A DNA stretch of 64,000 nt from Cellulomonas hominis (GTDB taxonomy: Bacteria > Actinomycetota > Actinomycetes > Actinomycetales > Cellulomonadaceae). The notes under the pieces were generated by a model. That model did no database searches and was not told where the DNA came from. It saw only the letters and a program-made list of their open reading frames with translations. This document shows, piece after piece, positions 37,953 through 47,642 of this stretch. Each line of letters opens with the position of its first letter. Position 1 is the stretch's first letter. A program made the translations under genes and the position numbers. The stretch lies in contig NZ_JACHDN010000001.1 of the NCBI RefSeq assembly GCF_014201095.1, forward strand, positions 3,472,001 through 3,536,000. The letters run 5' to 3'.

Positions 37953-39931
37953 GCGCCGAGACGGAGAACGCCCCGGCCCCGGCACGGCGCCGGCCCCCGC
38001 GCGGCGGCGGCATGGGGCCGATGGGCGGCGGCATGGGCATGCCCGGCGAGAAGTCGCTGAACTTCAAGGAGTCCGGGCGCCGGCTGCTCGGCGTGCTGCG
38101 CCCCGAGCGGTGGAAGCTCGTCGCGGTGGTGCTGCTCGGCATCGCCTCGGTCGCGCTGGCCGTGAGCGGCCCGAAGGTGCTCGGCAACGCGACGAACGTC
38201 ATCTTCAACGGCGTCGTCGGGGCCCAGCTCCCGGAGGGGGTCACGAAGGCCCAGGCGGTCGAGGGGCTGCGCCAGCAGGGGCAGGACCAGCTCGCGGACA
38301 TGCTGTCCGGGATGGACGTCGTCCCCGGCGAGGGCGTCGACTTCACGACGCTGCGGAACCTGCTGCTCGCGGTGGTCGCGATCTACGTCGCGTCCGCGCT
38401 GTTCTCCTGGGTGCAGGGCCTCATCACGACGGGCGTCGTGCAGCGCACGGTGTTCCGGCTGCGCGAGGAGGTCGAGGCCAAGCTCGGCCGGCTGCCGCTG
38501 AAGTACTTCGACGCGCAGCCCCGCGGCGAGGTGCTCAGCCGGGTCACGAACGACATCGACAACGTCGCCCAGACCCTCCAGCAGACGCTGTCCCAGCTCA
38601 TCACCTCGGTGCTGACCGTGGTCGGCGTCCTCGGGATGATGTTCTGGATCTCGCCGCTGCTCGCGGTGGTCGCGCTCGTGACCATCCCGCTGTCGGTGGT
38701 CGTGACCGCGGCGATCGCCAAGCGCTCGCAGCCGCAGTTCGTGGCGCAGTGGAAGTGGACGGGCTCGCTGAACGCCCACATCGAGGAGATGTACACCGGC
38801 CACGCCCTGGTGAAGGTCTTCGGGCGGCAGCGCCAGGCGGTCGGGGAGTTCCACGACCAGAACGCCGAGCTCTACCAGGCGTCGTTCAAGGCGCAGTTCA
38901 TCTCCGGGATCATCCAGCCGGCGATGGGGTTCATCGCGAACCTCAACTACGTGATCGTGGCGGTGGTCGGCGGCCTGCGGGTGGCGTCCGGCGCGATGAC
39001 GCTGGGCGACGTGCAGGCGTTCATCCAGTACTCGCGGCAGTTCACGCAGCCGATCACCCAGATCGCCTCGATGATGAACCTCCTGCAGTCCGGCGTCGCC
39101 TCCGCGGAGCGCGTGTTCGAGCTGCTGGACGCCCCGGAGCAGGAGCCCGACCCGGCCGAGCCCGCGCGGCTGCCGGAGCGGGTGCAGGGCCGCGTGGTGT
39201 TCGAGGGCGTGTCGTTCCGGTACGTCGAGGACACCCCGCTGATCGAGGACCTGTCGCTCGTGGCCGAGCCCGGGCAGACGGTCGCGATCGTCGGGCCGAC
39301 CGGTGCGGGCAAGACCACGCTGGTGAACCTGCTCATGCGGTTCTACGAGATCGACGGCGGCCGGATCACCCTGGACGGCGTCGACACCCGGGCCACGACG
39401 CGGGACGCGCTGCGCTCGCAGGTCGGCATGGTGCTCCAGGACACCTGGCTGTTCGGCGGCACCATCCGCGAGAACATCGCCTACGGCGCCCCGGACGTGC
39501 CCGAGGAGCGGCTGGTCGAGGCGGCGGTGGCGACGCACGTCGACCAGTTCGTGCGGTCGCTGCCCGACGGGTACGACACCGTGATCGACGACGAGGCCGC
39601 GAACGTGTCGGCGGGGGAGAAGCAGCTGCTGACCATCGCCCGCGCGTTCCTGGCCGACCCCGCGATCCTCGTGCTGGACGAGGCGACGTCCTCGGTCGAC
39701 ACCCGCACCGAGGTGCTGGTGCAGCAGGCGATGAACGCGCTGCGGTCCGGGCGGACGTCGTTCGTCATCGCGCACCGGCTGTCGACCATCCGGGACGCGG
39801 ACGTGATCCTCGTGATGGAGCACGGCTCGATCGTCGAGCAGGGCTCGCACGACGAGCTGCTGGCCGCGGGCGGCGCCTACGCGCGCCTGTACGCGAGCCA
39901 GTTCGCCGCCGCGGTCGCCGTCGACGACTGA
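37949..39931 (+). CDS. Heterodimeric ABC exporter subunit with canonical site
   Basis: A 660-residue half-transporter and partner of the preceding protein. A Gly/Met/Pro-rich N-terminus (residues 1-35) precedes six membrane helices, with an unusually long first extracytoplasmic loop (about 75-130). The ATPase has GPTGAGKT (Lys455), a modified signature [10 protein letters not shown] and canonical Walker B LVLDE with Glu578, so this subunit supplies the catalytic glutamate. Confidence 0.93.
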   Translation: MSAETENAPAPARRRPPRGGGMGPMGGGMGMPGEKSLNFKESGRRLLGVLRPERWKLVAVVLLGIASVALAVSGPKVLGNATNVIFNGVVGAQLPEGVTKAQAVEGLRQQGQDQLADMLSGMDVVPGEGVDFTTLRNLLLAVVAIYVASALFSWVQGLITTGVVQRTVFRLREEVEAKLGRLPLKYFDAQPRGEVLSRVTNDIDNVAQTLQQTLSQLITSVLTVVGVLGMMFWISPLLAVVALVTIPLSVVVTAAIAKRSQPQFVAQWKWTGSLNAHIEEMYTGHALVKVFGRQRQAVGEFHDQNAELYQASFKAQFISGIIQPAMGFIANLNYVIVAVVGGLRVASGAMTLGDVQAFIQYSRQFTQPITQIASMMNLLQSGVASAERVFELLDAPEQEPDPAEPARLPERVQGRVVFEGVSFRYVEDTPLIEDLSLVAEPGQTVAIVGPTGAGKTTLVNLLMRFYEIDGGRITLDGVDTRATTRDALRSQVGMVLQDTWLFGGTIRENIAYGAPDVPEERLVEAAVATHVDQFVRSLPDGYDTVIDDEAANVSAGEKQLLTIARAFLADPAILVLDEATSSVDTRTEVLVQQAMNALRSGRTSFVIAHRLSTIRDADVILVMEHGSIVEQGSHDELLAAGGAYARLYASQFAAAVAVDD

Positions 39932-39944
39932 GGCGCTCCACGGG

Positions 39945-39994
39945 ACGGCAGCACCCGGGACCCCGGCACGACCGCGATCCCCGGGTGCTGCCGT
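39945..39994 (+). terminator. Hairpin terminator after the ABC exporter operon
   Basis: Perfect 15-base arms (39945-39959 and 39980-39994) with a 20-base loop, 14 bases after the stop of the exporter gene. Confidence 0.75.
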
Positions 39995-40068
39995 CTCGTC
40001 GCGCGCGGGCGGGGCGGGCAGCCGGCCGGGCGGGGCGGAGGGCCCGCGGGACGCGCGCGGCGGGACAG

Positions 40069-40074
40069 TAGGGT
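40069..40074 (+). promoter_or_regulatory. -10 hexamer of the MFS gene
   Basis: TAGGGT seven bases before GTG 40082, consistent with a leaderless mRNA. Confidence 0.5.
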
Positions 40075-40081
40075 TCCGCTC

Positions 40082-41302
40082 GTGACGACGCGCACCGTGG
40101 CGGACCCGCCGCGGCTCCACCGGGACCGGTTCACCCTCACGCTGTACGGCGGTTTCGTCATGTGGGGGTGGCTGCTGTACTCGTTCAACCCGAGCGTGCC
40201 CCTGCTGGCGCGCGAGCTCGGCGTGTCCAACGCCCAGGCCGGGCTGCACGGCACGGCGATGGCCGTCGGGGCGATCCTGGCGGCGGCCGTGACGCCCCGG
40301 GTCGTGCGGCGGCTGGGACGCCGGGCGGCGGTCGTGGGCGCCGGGGCCGTGCTGGCCGTCGGCACCGCGCTGCTGACCACCGGGACGGCCCTGGGCGTCA
40401 CGCTCGGCGGGGTGGTGGTCATCGCGCTCGGCGGCAACGTCATGATCAGCGCCGCCCAGGCCGCGCTGGCCGACCACCACGGGCCCGCGGCGTCCGCGGC
40501 CGTGACCGAGGCGAACGGCGTCGGGTCGGGCATCGGCCTGGTCGGGCCGCTCGCGGTCGGCGCGTGCGTCGCGGCGGGCTGGGGCTGGCGGCCGGCCGTC
40601 GCGGTCACCGCGGTGCTCGCCGTGGGCACCGCGGTGCTGGTCCGCCGGCTGCCGGGGGACGGGGCGCTCGGCCGCGGCCTGCGTGCCGCCGACCCCGGGA
40701 CGCACGTCCCCGCGGCGGTGCCCGCGGTGCGCGCCTCCCGGTGGTTCCTCGTGACCATCGTGGCCGCCATCGCGGTCGAGAACGCCACGACGTACTGGGC
40801 GACCGACCTGGTCCGGGAGCGCACCGGTGCCGGCGCGGGGATCGCGACCGCGACGACCGCCGGGCTGGTCGCGGGGATGACGCTCATCCGGTTCGTCGTC
40901 GGCCCGCTGTCGCTGCGGGTGTCCCCGGCGCGGCTGCTGGCCGCCGCGTTCGGCGTGGCGGTCGCGGGCTGGGCGGTGCTCTGGACGGCGACGTCCGCGC
41001 CGGTCGCGCTCGCGGGGCTGTTCCTCGCCGGGCTCGGGTACGGGGCGCACTACCCGCTCGGCATCTCCCTGCTGCTCGGGGCCTCCGGCGGGCGGACCGA
41101 CGCGGCCCAGGCCCGGGCGACCGTCGCGGGCGGGCTGGCGATCGGCATCGCGCCGTTCGTGCTCGGGGCGCTCGCGGACGTGGTCGGGTCGCACACCGCG
41201 TTCGTCGTGGTGCCGGTGGTCGCCGTCGCCGGGGGTGTCGCGGCGCTCGCCGGGGCGCGGGCGTGGCAGCGGGAGCGGCCGGCGGTGCCGGTCCCGGCCT
41301 GA
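40082..41302 (+). CDS. MFS transporter (CynX/NimT-like)
   Basis: A 406-residue major facilitator protein with twelve hydrophobic segments and the loop-2/3 motif RRLGRRAAVVGAG. It contains no signal peptide or extra domain. Drug or small-anion export is possible; the substrate is unknown. It sits alone between two regulated units. Confidence 0.85.
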   Translation: MTTRTVADPPRLHRDRFTLTLYGGFVMWGWLLYSFNPSVPLLARELGVSNAQAGLHGTAMAVGAILAAAVTPRVVRRLGRRAAVVGAGAVLAVGTALLTTGTALGVTLGGVVVIALGGNVMISAAQAALADHHGPAASAAVTEANGVGSGIGLVGPLAVGACVAAGWGWRPAVAVTAVLAVGTAVLVRRLPGDGALGRGLRAADPGTHVPAAVPAVRASRWFLVTIVAAIAVENATTYWATDLVRERTGAGAGIATATTAGLVAGMTLIRFVVGPLSLRVSPARLLAAAFGVAVAGWAVLWTATSAPVALAGLFLAGLGYGAHYPLGISLLLGASGGRTDAAQARATVAGGLAIGIAPFVLGALADVVGSHTAFVVVPVVAVAGGVAALAGARAWQRERPAVPVPA

Positions 41303-41328
41303 CGCCCCGCCCCGGCGGGCCCCGCGAC

Positions 41329-41352
41329 CCTCCTGCGAGGCTCCTGCGAGGC
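41329..41352. repeat. Short tandem duplication
   Basis: CTCCTGCGAGG occurs twice in tandem in the 118-base gap between the MFS and methyltransferase genes. Possibly a regulator half-site pair or slippage product. Confidence 0.4.
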
Positions 41353-41420
41353 CCCGGGTGCCCACTGGAGGTCCGCCGCCGGCACGAGGCCGGGCGGCCC
41401 GACCTCCCGAGGGGGAGCGC

Positions 41421-42503
41421 ATGTCCAGCACCAGCCCGACCGACCTGTTCGAGCCCGTCGGCGCGAGCACCGCGGAGGTCGCCGCGCGCGTCCTCGCCGC
41501 CAGCCTGGGGGCGCAGGAGCTCGCCGCCGTGCACGCCGGGGAGCGGCTCGGCTGGTACCGGGCGCTCGCGCAGCACGGACCCTGCACCCCCGACGAGCTC
41601 GCCGGCCGCACCGGCACCCACCCGCGGTACGTCCGGGAGTGGCTGGAGCACCAGGCGTCCTGCGGCTACGTCGCCGCCGAGGACGGGGCGTTCCGGCTCA
41701 CCGCGGGCGCGGCGGAGGTGCTGTCCGACGCCGACTCCGCCGACTACCTGGCCCCGCTCGGCCGGATGCACGCCGCGAGCCAGCGGGTCGTCGACGACCT
41801 GCACGCGGCGTACCGGTCCGGCGGCGGCGTGTCCTGGGACCGGCTGGGCGCGGACGCCCGGGAGGCGCAGGCCGCGCTGAACCGGCCGTTCTTCCTGCAC
41901 GGGCTGGCGGACCTGGTCGCGGGCGCGCTGCCCGGGCTCGACGCGCGGCTGCGGTCCGGGGCGCGGCTCGCGGACATCGGCTGCGGGGAGGGCTGGTCGT
42001 CGGTCGGGCTGGCGCTGGCGTACGGGGACCTCGAGGTCGTCGGGATCGACCTGGACGCCCCGTCGGTCGCTGCGGCCCGGCGGCACGCGGCGGTGCTCGG
42101 GGTGGAGGACCGGGTGCGGTTCGTCGCGTCGGACGCCGCCGCGGTGCGGGACACGGGGTTCGACGTGGTCACGGCGTTCGAGTGCGTGCACGACATGGCG
42201 GACCCGGTCGCGGTGCTCGCGGCAGCTCGGTCGCTGGTGGCGCCGGACGGCTGGGTCGTGGTCGCCGACGAGCGGGTCGCGGAGGAGTTCACCGCCCCGG
42301 CCGGGCCGATGGACCGGTGGTTCTACGGCTTCTCGCTGACGGTGTGCCTGCCGGACGGCCTGTCGCACGAGCCCAGCGTGGGCACCGGCACGGTGATGCG
42401 GCCCGCGACCCTGGACCGGTACGCCCGCGCGGCCGGGTTCTCAGGGGTGCAGGTGCTTCCGGTCGAGCACGACCTCTTCCGGTTCTACCGCCTGCTCGTG
42501 TGA
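41421..42503 (+). CDS. SAM-dependent methyltransferase with N-terminal winged helix
   Basis: A 360-residue protein. The N-terminal part (about 40-95) is a winged-helix dimerisation domain (ELAGRTGTHPRYVREWLEHQ), and the Rossmann methyltransferase domain carries motif I DIGCGEG at about residues 185-191 followed by VVGIDLD. It resembles small-molecule methyltransferases of the mycobacterial Rv2258c type. Its last 63 bases overlap the 3' end of the convergent regulator gene. GGGGGAG precedes the ATG. Confidence 0.87.
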   Translation: MSSTSPTDLFEPVGASTAEVAARVLAASLGAQELAAVHAGERLGWYRALAQHGPCTPDELAGRTGTHPRYVREWLEHQASCGYVAAEDGAFRLTAGAAEVLSDADSADYLAPLGRMHAASQRVVDDLHAAYRSGGGVSWDRLGADAREAQAALNRPFFLHGLADLVAGALPGLDARLRSGARLADIGCGEGWSSVGLALAYGDLEVVGIDLDAPSVAAARRHAAVLGVEDRVRFVASDAAAVRDTGFDVVTAFECVHDMADPVAVLAAARSLVAPDGWVVVADERVAEEFTAPAGPMDRWFYGFSLTVCLPDGLSHEPSVGTGTVMRPATLDRYARAAGFSGVQVLPVEHDLFRFYRLLV

Positions 42504-45314
42504 CGCGGCCGCGAGCCGCGCGACGGCCGACGCGAGGTCGGTGGACCGGCCCTCGACGGTGCACGCGGCGAGCCGGGCCGCGCCGAGGCGGTCCGCGAGC
42601 GCGGCGCGGGCGTCCGCGAGCGCGTCCGCCTCGACGCCGTAGGGCGCGGGGAGCTGCCGGGCGGTGACCGTGCCGAGCAGCCGGGCGGCCTCGGCGGGCC
42701 GGTCCAGCCGGACCAGGAGGGGGACGGCGTTGCGGAGCGCCGTGAGCAGGTGGGTGCGGTCGCCGGTCGGCGCCCACGTCCGGGCGAGGTCGAGCAGCTC
42801 CTCCAGGGCGCCGGCCGGGTCCGGGCGGCGGGCGACGGCGGCGACGGTCGCGGCGCGGGCCACGCCGGACAGGTAGCGGTTCCCGACGCGGTCGGCGAGG
42901 TCCCGGGCCTCGCCGAGCGCCGCGAGCGCGCCGTCCGGGTCGGTGCGGGCCAGCACCTCACCGGTGGTGAACGCCAGCCAGCCGCGGTCGCTGGGGGCGG
43001 ACTGCACCGCGTGCGAGAGCGTGGCCAGGGCGGTGCGGGCGGTGGTCGGGCGGTCCCGGTACGCGGCGACGAGCGCGGGGTAGGTCAGGCCGATGACGCG
43101 GTAGTGCGGGTCCCCGGCGTGCTGCGCCTCCGCGGCGATCCGGGCGCCGTGCGCGACGGCCTCGTCGGTGCGGCCCTCGAAGAGCGCGAGGTCGGCGAGC
43201 ACCTCCAGGGCGTGCAGCCGGTCGGCGGGGTCGCTCGCCGCCCCGAGCGCGGCCTCCGCGCGGCGGCCCGCGGCGGCGCGGTGGCCCTGCAGCAGCGCGC
43301 GGGCGGCGAGCGCGGCCAGCACGGCGGGGGCGTCCTCGCGGCCGGGCACGGGCCAGGCGAGGACGTCGGTGCGCAGCCCGTCGACGGCGTGCAGGTGCAG
43401 GGTGCGCGTCAGCCGGACGGCGAGGTCCGGGTCGTGCGTGGCGGACCAGGCGTGCGCGAGGCGCAGGTCCGGCAGGAGGGCGGACAGGCGGACCCGGGCG
43501 TCGGGCTCGGCTGCCCCGCGCAGGGCCCGGTCGGCGTCGCGGGCGACGTCGAGCAGCACGGCGGCGTGCCGCGCGCGGACGGGCTCCGCCGGGGGGCCGA
43601 CGACGGCGCGCACCGTCTGCAGCATCCGGTACCGGGTCCGCCCGTCCAGGTCGTCCCGGACCAGGAGGGACGCGGCGGCGAGGTCCTCGGCGGTCGTCGG
43701 GGGCACGTCGAGCACCCGGGCCGCGAGCTCCGGCGGGCAGGCGGTCGCGAACACCGGCCAGCCGTCGAGGGCGCGTCGCGCGGAGTCGCCGAGGAGCTCC
43801 CGGGACCAGGCGACGAGCGCGGCGAGCGAGCGGTGCCGGGGCGGGGCGTCGCGGCGCGGCCAGACCAGCGCGTCCAGCCGGGCCTCGAGCACGTCGGCGA
43901 GGTCGGCGACGCTGAGCGTCGCGGTGCGCGCGGCGGCCATCTCCACGGCGAGCGGCAGTCCGTCGAGCCGGTCGACCACCCGGGCCACCGCGTCCGCGGC
44001 GCCGGCGGGCGGCTCGTGGCCGGACGCCGCGCGGGCGCGGTCCCGGAACAGCCGCGCCCCGGCGCCGGCGGCGAGCGGCTCCACGGGGACCACGTGCTCG
44101 CCGGCGACGTGCAGGGGAGTGCGGCTGGTGGCGACCACCCGCAGCGGGCCCGGCGCGGCGAGCAGCAGGTCGACGCACTCGGCCACCGCCGCGGACAGGT
44201 GCTCGCAGTTGTCCAGCACGAGCAGCAGGTCCTTGCGGGCCGCCCGCGCGAGCGCCTGCGCCGGGGCGTCCTCGGGGTCGGAGGACAGGGCACCGGCGAC
44301 GGCGGTCGGCACCGCCGCGGGGTCCCGGACGGCGCCGAGCTCGACGAACCGCGCGGGCCTCCCGTCCCGGGCCGCCGCCTCCAGCGCGAGCCGGGTCTTG
44401 CCGACTCCGCCGGGACCGACGAGGGCGACCAGCGCCGTCGACGGCAGCAGCCCGAGCACGGCGGCGACCGCGTCCTCCCGGCCGACGAACGAGGTGCGCA
44501 CCCGCGGGAACGGCGGGCCGTCCAGCACCACCTGCCCGTCCGCGCCGGCTGCCGCCGGGGGCCCGCGCCGCACGCGCTCCCGGGCCGGTGCCCCCGCCGC
44601 CGCCGGGCGCCGGGGCCGGCCCGCCGCGAGCGCCGCGGCGTGCGCGGACTGCAGGTCCTGCGACGGGAGCAGCCCGATCTCGTCGAGCGCCGCCGCGGCC
44701 CGCAGGTACGCCAGCACCGCCTCGCCCGGCCTGCCCTCCGCGGTGCGCGCCCGCACGAGCAGCGCCCACGCGCCCTCCCGGTACGGGTCGCCGTCCAGGG
44801 CGCGCTCCGCGGCCTCCGCCGCCCGGCCGGGCTCCGCCGCGAGCAGCGCCCGGGCGAGCGCCTCGTGCGCGGTGCGGCGCGCGGCGTCCAGGCGCTCGGC
44901 CTCCGCCTGCACCTCCGGCAGGTCGGCCTCCGAGCCGAACGCCGGCCCGCGCCACAGCGCGAGGGCGTCGGTGAGCACGGTCGCGGCCTCCTGCGCTGCC
45001 CGCGCCGCCTCGCGCACCGCGCGGTCGAACCGGTCGGCGTCCAGGTCCTGCGGGTCGAGGCGGTACCCGCCGGGCACGGCCCGCAGGTCCGGCCCGACCA
45101 GGGCCCGCACCCGGGACGCGTGCGAGTGCAGGGTGTGCTCGGCGCTCGGCGGCGGGCCCTCCGGCCACAGCGCCGCGATGAGCCGCTCCCGCGGGACGAG
45201 CGCGCCCCGGTGCGCCAGCAGCACGGCCAGCAGGGCGCGCTGACGGCTGCCGCGAACGGGTTCCGCCCCCTCCGCGGTCACGAGCTCCACGGGACCCAGG
45301 ACCCCGTACCGCAT
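42441..45314 (-). CDS. BTAD/NB-ARC transcriptional regulator (AfsR/SARP-like)
   Basis: A 957-residue regulator. Residues 1-95 form an OmpR-like winged helix, 100-245 the bacterial transcriptional activation domain, then an NB-ARC ATPase with P-loop GPGGVGKT at about 300-307 and the hhDNCEH Walker B region, and a C-terminal helical repeat part. Such proteins activate secondary-metabolism or transport genes after nucleotide-driven switching. It is convergent with, and overlaps, the methyltransferase gene, and divergent from the amidohydrolase. Target unknown. Confidence 0.9.
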   Translation of the reverse strand: MRYGVLGPVELVTAEGAEPVRGSRQRALLAVLLAHRGALVPRERLIAALWPEGPPPSAEHTLHSHASRVRALVGPDLRAVPGGYRLDPQDLDADRFDRAVREAARAAQEAATVLTDALALWRGPAFGSEADLPEVQAEAERLDAARRTAHEALARALLAAEPGRAAEAAERALDGDPYREGAWALLVRARTAEGRPGEAVLAYLRAAAALDEIGLLPSQDLQSAHAAALAAGRPRRPAAAGAPARERVRRGPPAAAGADGQVVLDGPPFPRVRTSFVGREDAVAAVLGLLPSTALVALVGPGGVGKTRLALEAAARDGRPARFVELGAVRDPAAVPTAVAGALSSDPEDAPAQALARAARKDLLLVLDNCEHLSAAVAECVDLLLAAPGPLRVVATSRTPLHVAGEHVVPVEPLAAGAGARLFRDRARAASGHEPPAGAADAVARVVDRLDGLPLAVEMAAARTATLSVADLADVLEARLDALVWPRRDAPPRHRSLAALVAWSRELLGDSARRALDGWPVFATACPPELAARVLDVPPTTAEDLAAASLLVRDDLDGRTRYRMLQTVRAVVGPPAEPVRARHAAVLLDVARDADRALRGAAEPDARVRLSALLPDLRLAHAWSATHDPDLAVRLTRTLHLHAVDGLRTDVLAWPVPGREDAPAVLAALAARALLQGHRAAAGRRAEAALGAASDPADRLHALEVLADLALFEGRTDEAVAHGARIAAEAQHAGDPHYRVIGLTYPALVAAYRDRPTTARTALATLSHAVQSAPSDRGWLAFTTGEVLARTDPDGALAALGEARDLADRVGNRYLSGVARAATVAAVARRPDPAGALEELLDLARTWAPTGDRTHLLTALRNAVPLLVRLDRPAEAARLLGTVTARQLPAPYGVEADALADARAALADRLGAARLAACTVEGRSTDLASAVARLAAASHEQAVEPEEVVLDRKHLHP

Positions 45315-45412
45315 GGGGCCGATGGTAGGGGCGCGGGCGCCGCGGCGGCAGGGGGTACTACCCGCGGGGTACCGTGCCAGGGCCGACCGCCGACCTGGGA
45401 GGGACCCGCCGC

Positions 45413-46726
45413 ATGGCCCACGACGCACCCGCCGCCGCACCCGCCGCCGCACCCGACGCGACCCGCGCGCTGCGCGTGCTCGACGCCGCCGACCCGCGCG
45501 ACGCCCACTGGCGGGACCTGTACCGCGACCTGCACGCGCACCCCGAGCTGTCCGGCCGGGAGCACCGCACGGCCGCCGCGCTCGCGGCGGAGCTGCGCGC
45601 GTCCGGGCTCGAGGTCACCGAGGGCGTCGGCGGCACGGGCGTGGTCGGGCTCCTGCGCAACGGGGACGGCCCGGTCGTCATGCTGCGCGCCGACATGGAC
45701 GGGCTGCCGGTGCACGAGGAGACCGGCCTGCCGTACGCGAGCCGGCACACCGACGTGAACCCGGCGGGGGAGACCGTCTTCACGATGCACGCCTGCGGGC
45801 ACGACATGCACGTGACGGCGCTCGCGGCGGCCGTCGACGCGCTGGCCGGCGCCCGGGACGCCTGGCGCGGCACCCTGCTCGTGGTCGGCCAGCCCGCCGA
45901 GGAGACCGCGGCGGGTGCGCGGGCGATGCTCGAGGACGGTCTGTTCACGCGGTTCCCGAAGCCCGACGTCGCGCTCGGCCAGCACGTCGGGCCGCTGCCG
46001 GCCGGGGTCGCGAACCACTCCCGGGAGCTGCTCATGGCGGCCGCCTGCACCCTCGACGTGACGATCCACGGGCGAGGTGGCCACGGCTCCCGTCCGCACG
46101 TGACGGTGGACCCGGTCCTGACCGCGGCCTACGCCGTCACCCGGCTGCAGGCCATCGTGTCCCGGGAGACCTCCCCGGAGGACCCGGTCGTGGTCACGGT
46201 CGGCACGTTCCACGCCGGCACGAAGTCGAACATCATCCCGGACACCGCGACGTTCACGGTGAACCTGCGCGCCCGGTCCGACGCGTCGATGGAGCGCGCG
46301 GTGGCCGCCGTCCGCCGGGTCGTCGAGGCCGAGTCCGCCGCCGCGGGCTGCCCGCAGCCGCCGACGATCGGGATGCGGGAGAACCCGCCGGCGACGGTGA
46401 ACACCGCCGCCGTGGTCGACCGGGTCATGGCGGCGCAGCGCGCGGTCATGCCCGAGGGCGCCGTCCGCCTGGCCGAGCCGCTCATGGGCTCGGAGGACTT
46501 CTCCGAGTACGGGCTGCCGAAGGGCCGGTACGACGGCGACCCCGTGCCGTACGCGTTCTGGTTCTGGGGCGGCATGGACCCCGCGCTGTTCCCCGAGGGC
46601 TACGCGGCCGGGTTCTCGCCCGCCGTGCCCGGGAACCACACCGCGCAGTTCGCCCCGCTGGACGAGCCGACCATCGCCGCGGGCCGCCGCCTGCTGGTGG
46701 CCGCCGCGCTCGAGTTCCTCGCCTGA
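45413..46726 (+). CDS. M20-family amidohydrolase
   Basis: A 437-residue metal-dependent amidohydrolase/N-acyl-amino-acid hydrolase of the hippurate hydrolase group. The metal ligands are in MHACGHDMH near residue 123-131 and the acidic pair in PAEETAAGA near residue 162; RGGHGSRPH marks the lid-domain histidine. Substrate unknown. GGGAGGG precedes the ATG. The RNA methyltransferase gene starts one base after its stop. Confidence 0.9.
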   Translation: MAHDAPAAAPAAAPDATRALRVLDAADPRDAHWRDLYRDLHAHPELSGREHRTAAALAAELRASGLEVTEGVGGTGVVGLLRNGDGPVVMLRADMDGLPVHEETGLPYASRHTDVNPAGETVFTMHACGHDMHVTALAAAVDALAGARDAWRGTLLVVGQPAEETAAGARAMLEDGLFTRFPKPDVALGQHVGPLPAGVANHSRELLMAAACTLDVTIHGRGGHGSRPHVTVDPVLTAAYAVTRLQAIVSRETSPEDPVVVTVGTFHAGTKSNIIPDTATFTVNLRARSDASMERAVAAVRRVVEAESAAAGCPQPPTIGMRENPPATVNTAAVVDRVMAAQRAVMPEGAVRLAEPLMGSEDFSEYGLPKGRYDGDPVPYAFWFWGGMDPALFPEGYAAGFSPAVPGNHTAQFAPLDEPTIAAGRRLLVAAALEFLA

Positions 46727-46727
46727 C

Positions 46728-47642
46728 GTGCCCGCCCTCGACCTCGTCCACCTGACCGACCCGGCCGACGAGCGGCTCGCCGACTACGTCGCCCTGACCG
46801 ACGTCGCGCTGCGCTCGCGGCACGAGCCGGCCAAGGGCCTGTACATCGCGGAGAGCTCGACGGTGCTCGGCCGGGCGCTCGCCGCGGGCCACCGGCCCCG
46901 GTCCGTGCTCGTGTCCCCGCGCTGGCTGCCGGACCTGGAGGCGATGCTGACCTCCCGCGACCCCGGCGACCCGCCCGTGCGGGTGTACGTCGCGGAGCCG
47001 GCGGTGCTGGAGGCGATCACCGGCTTCCACGTGCACCGCGGCGCGCTGGCCGCCATGCACCGCCCGCCGCTGCCGCCGGTCGCCGAGGTGCTGGCCGGCG
47101 CCCGCCGGGTGGCCGTGCTGGAGGACGTGGTCGACCACACGAACGTCGGCGCTTATCTCCCGATAAGTCAGCAACCTCCGAGCCGGGTCGTCGTCTTCGA
47201 GGACCTCGTCGACCATACCAACCTAGGTGCCGGGATCCGCGCCTGTGCAGCGCTGAACGCGGACGCCTTCCTCGTGACCCCCAGGTGCGCCGACCCGCTC
47301 TACAGGCGGTCGGTCAGGGTCTCCATGGGGACCGTGTTCCAGGTGCCCTGGACGCGCATTGACTCCTGGCCCCAGGGCGGCATGGACGAGCTCAAGGCCG
47401 CCGGGTACACGGTCGCGGCCCTCGCCTTGTCGGCGAGCGCCGTGAGTCTCGACGACTTCGAGCAGGACCTCCCCGACCGCCTGGCCCTCGTCGTAGGCAC
47501 CGAAGGGCACGGGCTGAAGCCCGAGACGCTCGAGCATGCCGACGTCACCGTCAAGATCCCCATGGGCGGAGGAGTGGACTCCCTCAACGTCGCATCCGCA
47601 CTCGCCGTCGCGCTCTGGGGGACACGCATCCGCACCCGCTGA
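46728..47642 (+). CDS. TrmH/SpoU RNA methyltransferase, host-element chimera at an attachment junction
   Basis: A 304-residue 2'-O-ribose methyltransferase whose coding sequence is a fusion. Residues 1-142 are host type: substrate-binding domain plus the start of the catalytic domain, ending VDHTNVGA. Residues 143-153 are an AT-rich linker (YLPISQQPPSR). Residues 154-304 restart the same region in a diverged copy (VFEDLVDHTNLGAGIR) and supply the complete SpoU fold: NLGAGIR, RVSMGTVFQ, LVVGTEGHGL and IPMGGGVDSLNVA. The family would normally be about 25 residues shorter. The knot and SAM loops are intact, so activity is probably preserved. Integration by a mobile element is the simplest explanation. 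Confidence 0.85.
   Translation: MPALDLVHLTDPADERLADYVALTDVALRSRHEPAKGLYIAESSTVLGRALAAGHRPRSVLVSPRWLPDLEAMLTSRDPGDPPVRVYVAEPAVLEAITGFHVHRGALAAMHRPPLPPVAEVLAGARRVAVLEDVVDHTNVGAYLPISQQPPSRVVVFEDLVDHTNLGAGIRACAALNADAFLVTPRCADPLYRRSVRVSMGTVFQVPWTRIDSWPQGGMDELKAAGYTVAALALSASAVSLDDFEQDLPDRLALVVGTEGHGLKPETLEHADVTVKIPMGGGVDSLNVASALAVALWGTRIRTR
47121..47230 (+). mobile_element. Left attachment junction of an integrative element
   Basis: The 32 bases 47121-47152 (host) and 47199-47230 (element) encode the same segment and match at 25 of 32 positions; the longest identical run is eight bases. Between them lies an AT-rich 46-base stretch. Host and element copies this different, with no long identical core, fit a serine-type recombinase crossover better than a tyrosine-type one. 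The exact crossover cannot be fixed without the right end. Confidence 0.7.
47152..47167. repeat. Inverted repeat at the junction
   Basis: CTTATC-TCCC-GATAAG sits exactly where host similarity stops. It is AT-rich compared with everything around it and could be a recombinase half-site or the residue of attP. Confidence 0.5.

Noticed and set aside
37694..41617. A 1307-codon open frame on the minus strand.
   Set aside because: It is antisense to two ABC subunits and the MFS gene, low-complexity in Arg/His/Asp and without family similarity; a high-GC shadow.
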